A stretch of DNA of 64,000 nucleotides from Miltoncostaea sp963762825 (GTDB taxonomy: Bacteria; Actinomycetota; Thermoleophilia; Miltoncostaeales; Miltoncostaeaceae), in the NCBI GenBank assembly GCA_963762825.1, contig CAVXLZ010000001.1:434001-498000 (forward strand). The letters run 5' to 3'. The notes under the pieces were generated by a model. It was given only the letters and a program-made list of their open reading frames with translations, had not been told where the DNA came from and ran no database searches. Positions within the stretch are counted from its first letter, which is position 1. Each line of letters opens with the position of its first letter. Position numbers and translations under genes: made by a program. Positions 28,562 through 35,853 of the stretch are shown here, piece after piece.

Positions 28562-28789
28562 CTGGCGACAAAGCAGAAGGAAGAGGCGATCGAGGTGGAG
28601 GGAGAGGTCACCGAGGCGCTCCCGAACACCATGTTTCGCGTGGTCCTGGACAACGAGCACGAGGTGCTGGCGCACATGGCCGGCAAGCTGCGGCGGTTCA
28701 GGATTCGGATCAACCCGGGCGATCGGGTCAAGGTGGAGTTGTCGCCCTACGACCTCAGCCGGGGTCGGATCACCTTCCGTCTGAAGTAG
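28562..28789 (+). CDS. infA: Translation initiation factor IF-1, apparent CTG start
   Basis: 75 residues if it begins at CTG 28562. The conserved core (EGEVTEALPNTMFRVVLDN, GDRVKVELSPYDLSRGRI) is standard IF-1. The frame has no ATG, GTG or TTG between the TAG at 28532-28534 and GTG 28595, and starting at that GTG would remove the conserved N-terminal KEEAIEVE. CTG 28562 has GAGGAGA ideally placed upstream. In most actinobacteria infA sits in the ribosomal alpha operon; here it stands behind cspA, so it may be a second or relocated copy. Confidence 0.88.
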   Translation: MATKQKEEAIEVEGEVTEALPNTMFRVVLDNEHEVLAHMAGKLRRFRIRINPGDRVKVELSPYDLSRGRITFRLK

Positions 28790-28815
28790 GTCCGCCAGGT
28801 ATCGGTGTCGCCCGG

Positions 28816-28843
28816 CTCGCCGCCGTCACAGCGCGGCGGCGAG
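28816..28843. terminator. Convergent terminator hairpin after infA
   Basis: CTCGCCGCCG (28816-28825) and CGGCGGCGAG (28834-28843) pair perfectly around an 8-nt loop. It starts 27 nt after the infA stop and overlaps the last codons of the converging peptidase gene. Confidence 0.5.
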
Positions 28844-29638
28844 CGTGGGCCGAACACCGGCGGAGCCGCTTCGCGCTGCCCTCGCCGCCCCAGCGGCGTC
28901 GGGTTTCGCCAGGATGGCCGGACGCAGCGGCGCCTCGACGACGCGGCCACCCGCGCGCCCGACCCGGTAGGCGCGCGCGTCCTCTCTCGAGGCCACCACG
29001 GCCGCGAGGCGACGGTCGACGAAATGAAGGGCAACGCCGTCCTCGGCGCCGAATCCTGGCGCCATTCCGTTGCGCATCGCTTCGACGTAGGCCTTCCGGC
29101 GGGGTGCGTAGTGCGCGCAGTTGCTACCGGGAAGGAGTCCGAGCCCGTCCGAGAAGGGCATCAGGCGCGGGCCGAACGAGGCCGTCACCCCGCCCTCGAA
29201 CCAGCACATCGACCCTGCGCAGAGGCCGGCGAGGACGACGCCGCGCTCCCAGGCCTCGCGGAGGATCAGATCCACGCCGTGCGCTCTCCAGACCGCGAGC
29301 ATGCTCGCTGTGTTCCCACCCCCGACGTAGATCACGTCCTGCTCCAGCAGGACGGCGCGGAGGTCGTGGACCGTACGGTTGAAGAGGGCGAGGTGGCTCG
29401 GGTCGCAGCGCCCTCCTGCGAAGGCCCCGTAGAACTTGACCAGGTAGCTGGAGTTGTCCCCGCCCGCGGTGGGAAGGAAGCAGACACGCGGTCGCGGGCT
29501 GCCGGACGCGTCGAGGACGTACTCGTCGAGAGCCGGGTTGCCGGGCTCCTCGGTGAAGCCCCCGCCGCCCAGGGCGATGATCTGGCGCGGTCGCGGCGAT
29601 CGGGCGGCGAGCGCCGTGGCTGTGGTCCGGCGGGCCAT
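28826..29638 (-). CDS. Peptidase S51 (peptidase E-like) paralogue with Cys at the nucleophile position
   Basis: 270 residues. The GATase1-like core is clear: IIALGGGGF, DVIYVGGGNTASMLAVW and the nucleophile elbow GLCAGSMCWFEGG. Family members have Ser in that elbow (GxSAG); here it is Cys140 (TGC, minus strand at 29221-29219), as in class I glutamine amidotransferases. The paralogue across the divergent gap keeps Ser. It may be a Cys hydrolase or an altered-function paralogue. I chose ATG 29638; upstream in-frame codons are not conserved. Confidence 0.82.
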   Translation of the reverse strand: MARRTTATALAARSPRPRQIIALGGGGFTEEPGNPALDEYVLDASGSPRPRVCFLPTAGGDNSSYLVKFYGAFAGGRCDPSHLALFNRTVHDLRAVLLEQDVIYVGGGNTASMLAVWRAHGVDLILREAWERGVVLAGLCAGSMCWFEGGVTASFGPRLMPFSDGLGLLPGSNCAHYAPRRKAYVEAMRNGMAPGFGAEDGVALHFVDRRLAAVVASREDARAYRVGRAGGRVVEAPLRPAILAKPDAAGAARAARSGSAGVRPTLAAAL

Positions 29639-29734
29639 CGCCGTGATACTCGACGCCGCCCGGCCGCGGGGGCATGGACCTCCGAACAGATTTCGCGTGG
29701 TCCGGGCTGGCCCGAAGGACAGCGACTCCGCCGG

Positions 29735-29740
29735 TAGCCT
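29735..29740 (+). promoter_or_regulatory. -10-like TAGCCT 7 nt before the second S51 gene
   Basis: TAGCCT ends 7 nt before ATG 29748 with no Shine-Dalgarno; a leaderless message is predicted. The same hexamer serves dnaE. Confidence 0.42.
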
Positions 29741-29747
29741 GCGCCGG

Positions 29748-30440
29748 ATGAGCAGACACATCGTGGCTTGTGGGGGTGGGGGGTGGTCCTCCGATTCGGG
29801 CGTCGGTCCGCTCGAGCGCTACATCCTCGGCCTCTCGTCCGCCGAACGACCTCGCGTCTGCCTTCTTCCCACCGCCAGCGGCGACTCCGACTGGCTCGTG
29901 GCGCGCTTCTACGAGGCCTTCTCGGGCCTCGAATGCCAGCCCACCCACCTACCCCTGTTCCGCGCCCACCCGGCCGGCCTCGAGGAGCGGCTCCTGTCCC
30001 ACGACGTGATCTACGTCGGCGGGGGCAGCAGCGCCAACCTGATGGCCATCTGGGCGGTGCACGGAGTCGGTGCCATCCTGCGGCGGGCATGGGAGCGCGG
30101 CGTGGTGCTGTCGGGCGTGAGCGCCGGCGCGATCTGCTGGTTCTCGGCCGGGCTGACCAACTCGCTCGGCCCGGGGCACGCCCCGGTGCCCGGACTCGGT
30201 CTCATCGACGGCGGTTTCTGCCCCCACGCCGACAGCGACCCGGGCCGGCTGGTCGCGCTGCGCGCCCTGATCGAGGAGGGGCGCATCCCTCCCACCCTCG
30301 CGGTGGACGACGGCGCTGCGGTGCATATCGACGGCAGCGGCGCGCGGCGGCTGCTGAGCGCGGTCGCCGGCCGCGGCGGCCGCCTGATCGGTGCCGATGG
30401 CGCGGACTGCCCGCTCACGCCATCATCTCTCGTGGACTGA
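29748..30440 (+). CDS. Peptidase S51 (peptidase E-like), Ser form
   Basis: 230 residues, a divergent paralogue of the preceding gene. It has HIVACGGGGW, DVIYVGGGSSANLMAIW and the nucleophile elbow GVSAGAICWFSAG with the expected Ser. Peptidase E cleaves Asp-X dipeptides in the cytoplasm; cyanophycinase is a relative, and specificity is not readable. Its 3' end overlaps the converging methyltransferase gene by 26 bp. Confidence 0.87.
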   Translation: MSRHIVACGGGGWSSDSGVGPLERYILGLSSAERPRVCLLPTASGDSDWLVARFYEAFSGLECQPTHLPLFRAHPAGLEERLLSHDVIYVGGGSSANLMAIWAVHGVGAILRRAWERGVVLSGVSAGAICWFSAGLTNSLGPGHAPVPGLGLIDGGFCPHADSDPGRLVALRALIEEGRIPPTLAVDDGAAVHIDGSGARRLLSAVAGRGGRLIGADGADCPLTPSSLVD

Positions 30441-31494
30441 CCACGGCGTCGCCGATTCCGGGCTCGTCGAACGCCGATCGCACGGCCGCGCGATCGGGGC
30501 CGCTCACGATGAGCCACTCGGTCGCGCGCAGGTGCGACACCTGCCCGACCCGCTCGCCGGCAGGATTGTGGATGCCGATGCGCGCCCCGACGTAGCGGGG
30601 TGTGTCGATCGCGAGCGCGGCGACGTGCCCTCGATCGGCGAGCAACTCGGCCACCATCGCCGGTTCGTGAAAGCCCTCGTCGTTCATCGAGAGGATGACC
30701 CAGGGCGTGCGCAGGGCCCCGACCAGGTCGACGAGCGCGGGCCACGCGTCGCGGGCGCCGTTGAACGGGCTGCGCGTGGTCCGGCAGTCGATGCGCTTGC
30801 GTGCGACGCCGTAGGCTTCGGGCCGGTCGCCGCGCGTGATGGTCTCCCACGCGTGGTAGTTGGAGAAGTAGGAGTGCTGGTTGTACGGGGGGTCGAGATA
30901 GGTGCAGTCCACCCCGCCGAGCGCGCGCGCGAGGTCGTTCGCCGGTTCCCGCGTGACCTCTCCCGCGGGGCCGGTCACCGCCTCGGGCTCCCTCAGGGTG
31001 AGGGGATGCAGGCTGCGCGGAGCGGGGCTCTTCAGGTACGCCATCTGGAGGCCACAGGTCGAATCGACGCGGTCGGCGGCCTCGACCAGGCTGGTGATCA
31101 GACATCCGCGCAGCGGTTCGGGAGCGTCGATGGCGTCGATGGCGGCGCGGATCGCGTCGATGCGAGCTCCGTTGGCGGGAGAGAAGTAGCGGGCCTGCAG
31201 GCAGAAGGTCTCGGTGACGTATCCGGGGACTCCCGGCAGTGCCTGGAGATCGGCGATCAGCGCCCGCAGGCGCCCGCGCTGGAGTCGGTCATCGGCGGCG
31301 ATGTACGCCTGACCGAACGCCTCCGAGTAGCTGGCGAGGTCGTTCGAGACCACGCGGCAGCCCGCGCGCCGGAAGGCCTGGCCGGCGCGCGTCGTGCCCG
31401 CGAAGAGGTCGCAGGCCGACGAGATCGGCAGCCGCCGCGTCAGCCTTTCGAGCAACGGGGCGATGGCGCGCTTGGAGCCGATGTACTTGATCAC
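30415..31494 (-). CDS. Solitary D12-class adenine-specific DNA methyltransferase
   Basis: 359 residues. The N-terminal VIKYIGSKRAIAPLLE is the D12-family opening (SAM-side motif), DLFAGTTRAGQAFRRAGC is motif I, and TYLDPPYNQHSYFSNYHAW is the catalytic DPPY motif of N6-adenine methylases. No restriction enzyme, specificity subunit or Vsr gene adjoins it, so it is an orphan, perhaps epigenetic or a relic. GTG start overlaps the SDR stop (GTGA), so translation is coupled to a gene unrelated to restriction. Recognition sequence unknown. Confidence 0.85.
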   Translation of the reverse strand: MIKYIGSKRAIAPLLERLTRRLPISSACDLFAGTTRAGQAFRRAGCRVVSNDLASYSEAFGQAYIAADDRLQRGRLRALIADLQALPGVPGYVTETFCLQARYFSPANGARIDAIRAAIDAIDAPEPLRGCLITSLVEAADRVDSTCGLQMAYLKSPAPRSLHPLTLREPEAVTGPAGEVTREPANDLARALGGVDCTYLDPPYNQHSYFSNYHAWETITRGDRPEAYGVARKRIDCRTTRSPFNGARDAWPALVDLVGALRTPWVILSMNDEGFHEPAMVAELLADRGHVAALAIDTPRYVGARIGIHNPAGERVGQVSHLRATEWLIVSGPDRAAVRSAFDEPGIGDAVVSPREMMA

Positions 31495-32156
31495 CCCTCG
31501 GAGCCGACCTCGGTACGTCCGGGCTCCTCGATGGCATCCACTATCCGACGAGCCCAGGCGGTGGGGTCCTGTCCCTGGGGAAGCCTGGGGGCAACGCCGG
31601 CGATCGGGCGCGTCTCGAGTCCGGTATCGAGGTGCGGCGGGCGCACGTCGATCACGCGGATCCCCTCGCGTCTGAGCTCTCGGCCGCTCGCGCGGTCGAA
31701 GGCCGTGAGCGCCGCCTTCGAGGCCGAGTAGGCGGCCATCCCGGCGGTGGGCATCTCGGCCACGATCGCCGAGAGGTTGACGATCGTTGCGCCCCGCTCC
31801 ATCCGCGCAGTCGCCGCGCGCGTCAGCCGCAGGGGAGCGAGCACGTTGACCTCCATCAGGGCCCGCAGCGTGGCGTCGTCGGCGGCGCGCGCGGGGCCGA
31901 ACGCCACCACGCCGATGGCGCAGACGACCACGTCGAGAGACCCGAGAGCGTCTGCGGAAGCCGCCACGATGCGCTCGGGCTCGCCGTCGTCGGTGAGGTC
32001 GGCCGCCGTCGCGCACACGGCACCGAGTTCCGACGCGAGGTTCTCCAGGCGGATCGCGTCGCGGCCGTGAAGGGCGAGCCGCGCCCCGCGCGCAGAGAGC
32101 TCGCGGGCGATCGCACCACCGATGGCGCCGGTCGCGCCGCTGACGAGAACTCGCAC
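31491..32156 (-). CDS. Short-chain dehydrogenase/reductase
   Basis: A 221-residue Rossmann oxidoreductase: cofactor loop SGATGAIGGAIA, VVVCAIGV (NAG-like position), active-site Tyr/Lys in YSASKAALTAF with the upstream Ser in NLSAIV. The Arg at the end of strand 2 (HGRDA) favours NADP(H). Substrate unknown. GTG start; overlaps the methyltransferase downstream. Confidence 0.9.
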   Translation of the reverse strand: MRVLVSGATGAIGGAIARELSARGARLALHGRDAIRLENLASELGAVCATAADLTDDGEPERIVAASADALGSLDVVVCAIGVVAFGPARAADDATLRALMEVNVLAPLRLTRAATARMERGATIVNLSAIVAEMPTAGMAAYSASKAALTAFDRASGRELRREGIRVIDVRPPHLDTGLETRPIAGVAPRLPQGQDPTAWARRIVDAIEEPGRTEVGSEG

Positions 32157-32272
32157 GACCCCAATCTTGGCGTCGGTGGGTCGCCGGGTAAAGGGCCTCC
32201 GCCCCGGGGGTCGGGGAGGGCAGCCGGGGGTGACGCCGAAAGGTGTCGGCAGAACCCCTTCGAGGAGCCGAT

Positions 32273-32368
32273 GTGGAACGCATCCTTCCCCCGCTTCATC
32301 CGCTCGTGATCGCCGGACTCGGCGTTGTCCTCCTGACCGTGGGATGGCTGATGGGTCTCGCCGGATAG
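32273..32368 (+). CDS. Candidate 31-residue single-pass membrane microprotein
   Basis: GTG 32273 opens a 31-codon frame whose residues 11-29 (LVIAGLGVVLLTVGWLMG) form one clean hydrophobic helix, preceded by MERILPPLHP. A good ribosome site, GAGGAG, lies 7 nt upstream. It ends 34 bp before the MDR reductase. Not recognised; support is the site plus the non-random hydrophobic composition. Confidence 0.45.
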   Translation: MERILPPLHPLVIAGLGVVLLTVGWLMGLAG

Positions 32369-32389
32369 CCGGACGCTGCAGACGGCGTG

Positions 32390-32395
32390 TAGCGT
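32390..32395 (+). promoter_or_regulatory. -10-like TAGCGT 7 nt before the MDR reductase
   Basis: TAGCGT ends 7 nt before GTG 32403 with no Shine-Dalgarno; leaderless transcription is predicted for the operon that follows. Confidence 0.4.
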
Positions 32396-32402
32396 CCTCG
32401 CC

Positions 32403-33347
32403 GTGCTTGCCGTCAACGTGTGCGAGTGGGGTGCGGAGCCCGTGGTCGGCGAGGCTCCTGAGCCCGCGGTGAGCCCCGGTCGTGCTCTGGTGAGGATGCG
32501 TGCGGCGGGGCTGAACCCCGTCGACATCGCCATCGCATCCGGGCGCTTCTACATGCCTCTGCCCGCACTGCCCTTCGTATCGGGTGCGGAGGCGGTCGGC
32601 GAGGTGATCTCGTCCGCGCGCCTCCCGGCCGGCTCGCGAGTGTGGTGCCTACCGGTCACGGGCGGCTTCGCCGAGGTCGTGAGCGCTCCGGAGGAGTCGC
32701 TGGTCGCGGTGCCCGACGAGTTGAGCGACGCGCTCGCCGCGGCCATCGGAGTGGCCGGGCTCGCCGGATGGATGTCGGTCCGCCACCGGGGCGGCCTGGT
32801 GCCGGGCGAGACGGTCGTCGTGCTCGGCGCCGGCGGCGTCGTGGGCCAAGTGGCAGTCCAGGCGGCGCGCATGGGCGGGGCCGGTCTCGTCGTCGCGGTC
32901 GCCCGGAGCTCCGCCGGTCGCGATCGCGCGCTGCGTCTGGGCGCCGATGTCGCGCTGGGGACCGGTGGGGAGCTGCCCGCGGCGCTCGGAAAGGCGTGCG
33001 GCGAGGGGGCCGATCTCGTCGTGGACGCCCTCTGGGGCGATTCCGCTGCGGCGGCGATCGGGGCACTGCGGCGCGGCGGGAGGATCGTGCAGGTCGGCAA
33101 CGCCGAAGGCCCGTCGATGGACCTCGTGGCTGGTCCCCTGCGCGGGGGACGGCTTGACCTGCTCGGGTTCTCCGTCCTGGTGGAGGACCCGTCCGACCTC
33201 GCACGTGGCTACGCCGAGCTCGGGGCCGCCGCCGCCGCCGCGGAGGTGGTGCTCGAGGTGGAGACGGTCCCGCTCGTCGACGCGCGGTCCGCGTGGGCTC
33301 GCCAGATGGCGGGGACCGGGGGACGTAAGCTGGTGCTCGTCACATGA
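32403..33347 (+). CDS. MDR-family NADPH:quinone oxidoreductase-like protein
   Basis: A 314-residue medium-chain reductase: GroES-like N-terminal domain with GLNPVDIAIASG and FVSGAEAVGEV, then a Rossmann domain with VVLGAGGVVGQVAVQAARMGGAG. The Zn-ligating Cys/His of true alcohol dehydrogenases are missing, so it is a zinc-free quinone/enone reductase type. It heads an apparent operon with the HerA-like ATPase (ATGA overlap) and the CitE-like lyase. Confidence 0.85.
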   Translation: MLAVNVCEWGAEPVVGEAPEPAVSPGRALVRMRAAGLNPVDIAIASGRFYMPLPALPFVSGAEAVGEVISSARLPAGSRVWCLPVTGGFAEVVSAPEESLVAVPDELSDALAAAIGVAGLAGWMSVRHRGGLVPGETVVVLGAGGVVGQVAVQAARMGGAGLVVAVARSSAGRDRALRLGADVALGTGGELPAALGKACGEGADLVVDALWGDSAAAAIGALRRGGRIVQVGNAEGPSMDLVAGPLRGGRLDLLGFSVLVEDPSDLARGYAELGAAAAAAEVVLEVETVPLVDARSAWARQMAGTGGRKLVLVT

Positions 33348-34870
33348 GCTCCTTCCACGACGACATGGCCGCCGGATACGGGTTCACGGGCCCCACCGTG
33401 CGCCTCGGACGCCCGTACGCGGTTCCCGAGCAGCCCGATACCGAGGTGGAGGTCGCCATCCCGCTCGGCTTCCTCAACCGCCACGGACTCATCGCGGGCG
33501 CCACCGGTACCGGGAAGACGCGCACCCTCCAGCTCATCGCCGAGCAGATCTCGGCTGCGGGGTGCCCGGTCTTCGCCGCCGACATGAAGGGCGACCTCGC
33601 CGGTCTCGGCGCTCCCGGGGAGGCAGGGGATCGGATCGCCGCCCGCGCGACCGAGCTCGCCGACGACTGGACCCCCTCCGGTTGCCCGGTCGAACTCCTG
33701 TCCCTGACGGGAACGGACGGCGTGGCGATCCGCGCCACCGTCACCGAGTTCGGACCGACACTCCTCTCCAAGGTGCTCGACCTCAACGAGACGCAGGAGT
33801 CGAGCCTCAGCCTGGTCTTCCGCTTCTGCGACGACAAGGCGCTGCCGCTGATCGACCTCGAGGACCTGCGGGCGGCGCTCGCCTACCTGAACGGCCCGGG
33901 GAAGGCCGAGTTGAAGGCCCTCGGCGGCATCTCGGCATCGACGGCCGGCGTGCTCCTTCGCAGCGTCTCGCAGCTCGAGGCGGAGGGGGGTGATGTCTTC
34001 TTCGGGGAGCCCGCCTTCGAGGTCACCGACCTGCTGCGGACCGCCCCCGACGGTCGCGGCATCGTCTCGGTGCTCGGACTGGTCGACGTCGCCCGTCAGC
34101 CGGCCCTCTTCTCCACCTTCCTCATGTGGATCCTGGCGGAGCTCTTCGAGAGGCTGCCCGAGGTCGGCGATCCCGAGAAGCCGACCCTCGTCTTCTTCTT
34201 CGACGAGGCCCACCTCCTCTTCGACGGCGCCTCGAAGGCGTTCCTCGACTCGGTGGCGCAGACCGTGCGTCTGATCCGCTCGAAGGGGGTCGGGGTCTTC
34301 TTCATCACCCAGCTGCCCACCGACCTCCCGGACGAGGTCCTCTCGCAGCTCGGCCACCGGGTCCAGCACGCGGTGCGCGCCTTCACGCCCAAGGATGCTC
34401 GCGCGCTGAAGTCGGCCGTCGAGACGTTCCCGACCACCGAGCACTACGACCTCGCCGAGACCCTCCGGTCACTCGGAGTCGGAGAGGCGGCCATCACGGT
34501 GCTCGACGCGCGTGGCGTCCCCACGCCGGTGGCCGCCACGCGGCTCTACGCCCCGAGCTCCCGGATGACCCCCCTGCTGTCCGACGAGCGGAGCGCCATC
34601 ATCGCGGCGTCGCCCCTACGTGCGCGCTATGCGGACCGCCTCGACCGGGAGAGCGCCGCGGAGCTCCTGGAGGCGCGCGCGGAGGGCGACCGGGTGCGCG
34701 CGGATGAGGTGCGCGGGCGCACCCGCGAGAAGCCCGCGCCCCGGCGTCGGGAGCCTCCGCGCGATGAGACCCTGGCAGACCAGGTCCAGGACGTGCTCGG
34801 ATCGAGCATGGCCCGCCAGGTCACCCGGGAGGTCGTGCGCGGGATCTTCGGGATGCTCCGGCGACGCTGA
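33344..34870 (+). CDS. HerA-like ATPase, DUF853/YjgR family
   Basis: A 508-residue AAA/FtsK-HerA-type ATPase. Walker A AGATGTGKT (about 51-59), Walker B TLVFFFDEAHLLF (about 282-294) and an arginine-bearing FITQLPTDLPDEVLSQLGHR segment are typical of DUF853. The C-terminal 70 residues are charged and helical. The function in this family is not established; DNA or protein translocation is likely. Starts inside the previous stop and ends on the next start (TGATG). Confidence 0.9.
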   Translation: MSSFHDDMAAGYGFTGPTVRLGRPYAVPEQPDTEVEVAIPLGFLNRHGLIAGATGTGKTRTLQLIAEQISAAGCPVFAADMKGDLAGLGAPGEAGDRIAARATELADDWTPSGCPVELLSLTGTDGVAIRATVTEFGPTLLSKVLDLNETQESSLSLVFRFCDDKALPLIDLEDLRAALAYLNGPGKAELKALGGISASTAGVLLRSVSQLEAEGGDVFFGEPAFEVTDLLRTAPDGRGIVSVLGLVDVARQPALFSTFLMWILAELFERLPEVGDPEKPTLVFFFDEAHLLFDGASKAFLDSVAQTVRLIRSKGVGVFFITQLPTDLPDEVLSQLGHRVQHAVRAFTPKDARALKSAVETFPTTEHYDLAETLRSLGVGEAAITVLDARGVPTPVAATRLYAPSSRMTPLLSDERSAIIAASPLRARYADRLDRESAAELLEARAEGDRVRADEVRGRTREKPAPRRREPPRDETLADQVQDVLGSSMARQVTREVVRGIFGMLRRR

Positions 34871-35784
34871 TGCGCGCGCCCCGCGCCCGCAGGAGCTGTC
34901 ACGTCGTTCCGGGGTCCAGCGCGAGGATGCTCGAGAAGGCGGCCGGCCTCGCCGCCGACGAGATGATCCTCGACCTCGAGGACTCCGTCGCCCCGGGGGC
35001 CAAGTCGGAACTCGCTCGCGACGCGGTCGCGACGGCACTGCGGGCCGGCATGCGGGCACCCTGCGTGGCGGTGCGTGTCAACGCGGTCGACACCCCGTAT
35101 TGCCACCGGGATCTGGTGTCGGTGGTGGTCGGCGCCGGGGCGGCAGTCGATGTCGTGGTGCTGCCGAAGGTCGACGACCCCGGCCAGATCTCCTTCGCGG
35201 ACCACCTGCTCAGCGCGCTCGAGCAGGAGGTCGGGTTGCCGCGGCGGAGCATCGGGCTTGAGGCTCAGATCGAGACCGCCGCCGGCCTCGCCTGCGTCGA
35301 GGCGATCGCATCGGCCTGTCCGGAGCGGATGGAGGCGCTCGTGTTCGGCCCCGGCGACATGGCGGCGTCGCTCGGGATGCCGCAGACCACCATCGGGGGG
35401 CCGGCGCCGGGCTATCCCGGCGACGTATGGCACCACGTGCTCGGGCGCATCCTCGTGGCGGCGCGCGCCAACGGCCTCCAGGCCATCGACGGCCCGTACG
35501 CCGTGCTGGCCGATCCGGAGGGGCTCGCCGCCTCGGCAGGGCGCTCGCGGGCCCTCGGGTACGACGGGAAGTGGAGCATCCACCCCGATCAGGTCGAGAT
35601 CCTCGACGGCGTGTTCGGCGTCTCGGAAGGCGAGCTCGCACGCGCCCGCAGGATCCTTGGGGCCCACGCGGCCGCCTCGGCCGGCGGAGCCGGCGCCGGA
35701 GAACTCGACGGGGAGATGATCGACGACGCCACCCGCCGGATGGCCGAGCTCCTCGTGGAGCGCTCCCGGCGCACCGGGGGCTGA
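34870..35784 (+). CDS. CitE-like acyl-CoA lyase (HpcH/HpaI aldolase family)
   Basis: A 304-residue TIM-barrel lyase. RSCHVVPGSSARMLEKA, MILDLEDSVAPGAK (Mg-binding Glu/Asp), VLPKVDDP, IGLEAQIETAAGL and FGPGDMAASLG match the citrate-lyase beta/malyl-CoA lyase group. Without citrate lyase alpha or gamma genes nearby, a free-standing (S)-citramalyl- or malyl-CoA type activity is likelier. Overlaps the previous stop by one base. Confidence 0.88.
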   Translation: MRAPRARRSCHVVPGSSARMLEKAAGLAADEMILDLEDSVAPGAKSELARDAVATALRAGMRAPCVAVRVNAVDTPYCHRDLVSVVVGAGAAVDVVVLPKVDDPGQISFADHLLSALEQEVGLPRRSIGLEAQIETAAGLACVEAIASACPERMEALVFGPGDMAASLGMPQTTIGGPAPGYPGDVWHHVLGRILVAARANGLQAIDGPYAVLADPEGLAASAGRSRALGYDGKWSIHPDQVEILDGVFGVSEGELARARRILGAHAAASAGGAGAGELDGEMIDDATRRMAELLVERSRRTGG

Positions 35785-35853
35785 ACGCCGCACGCCGCCG
35801 GCCCTCTCATCCCAGGGGTTGATTCCTGACGTTCAGGGGACGAATCTCACCAT

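Noticed and set aside
35825..35837. CCTGA-cgt-TCAGG dyad before the GGDEF gene as an operator
   Set aside because: A 5-bp dyad is short enough to occur by chance and no second copy was seen; it is noted only within that gene's entry.
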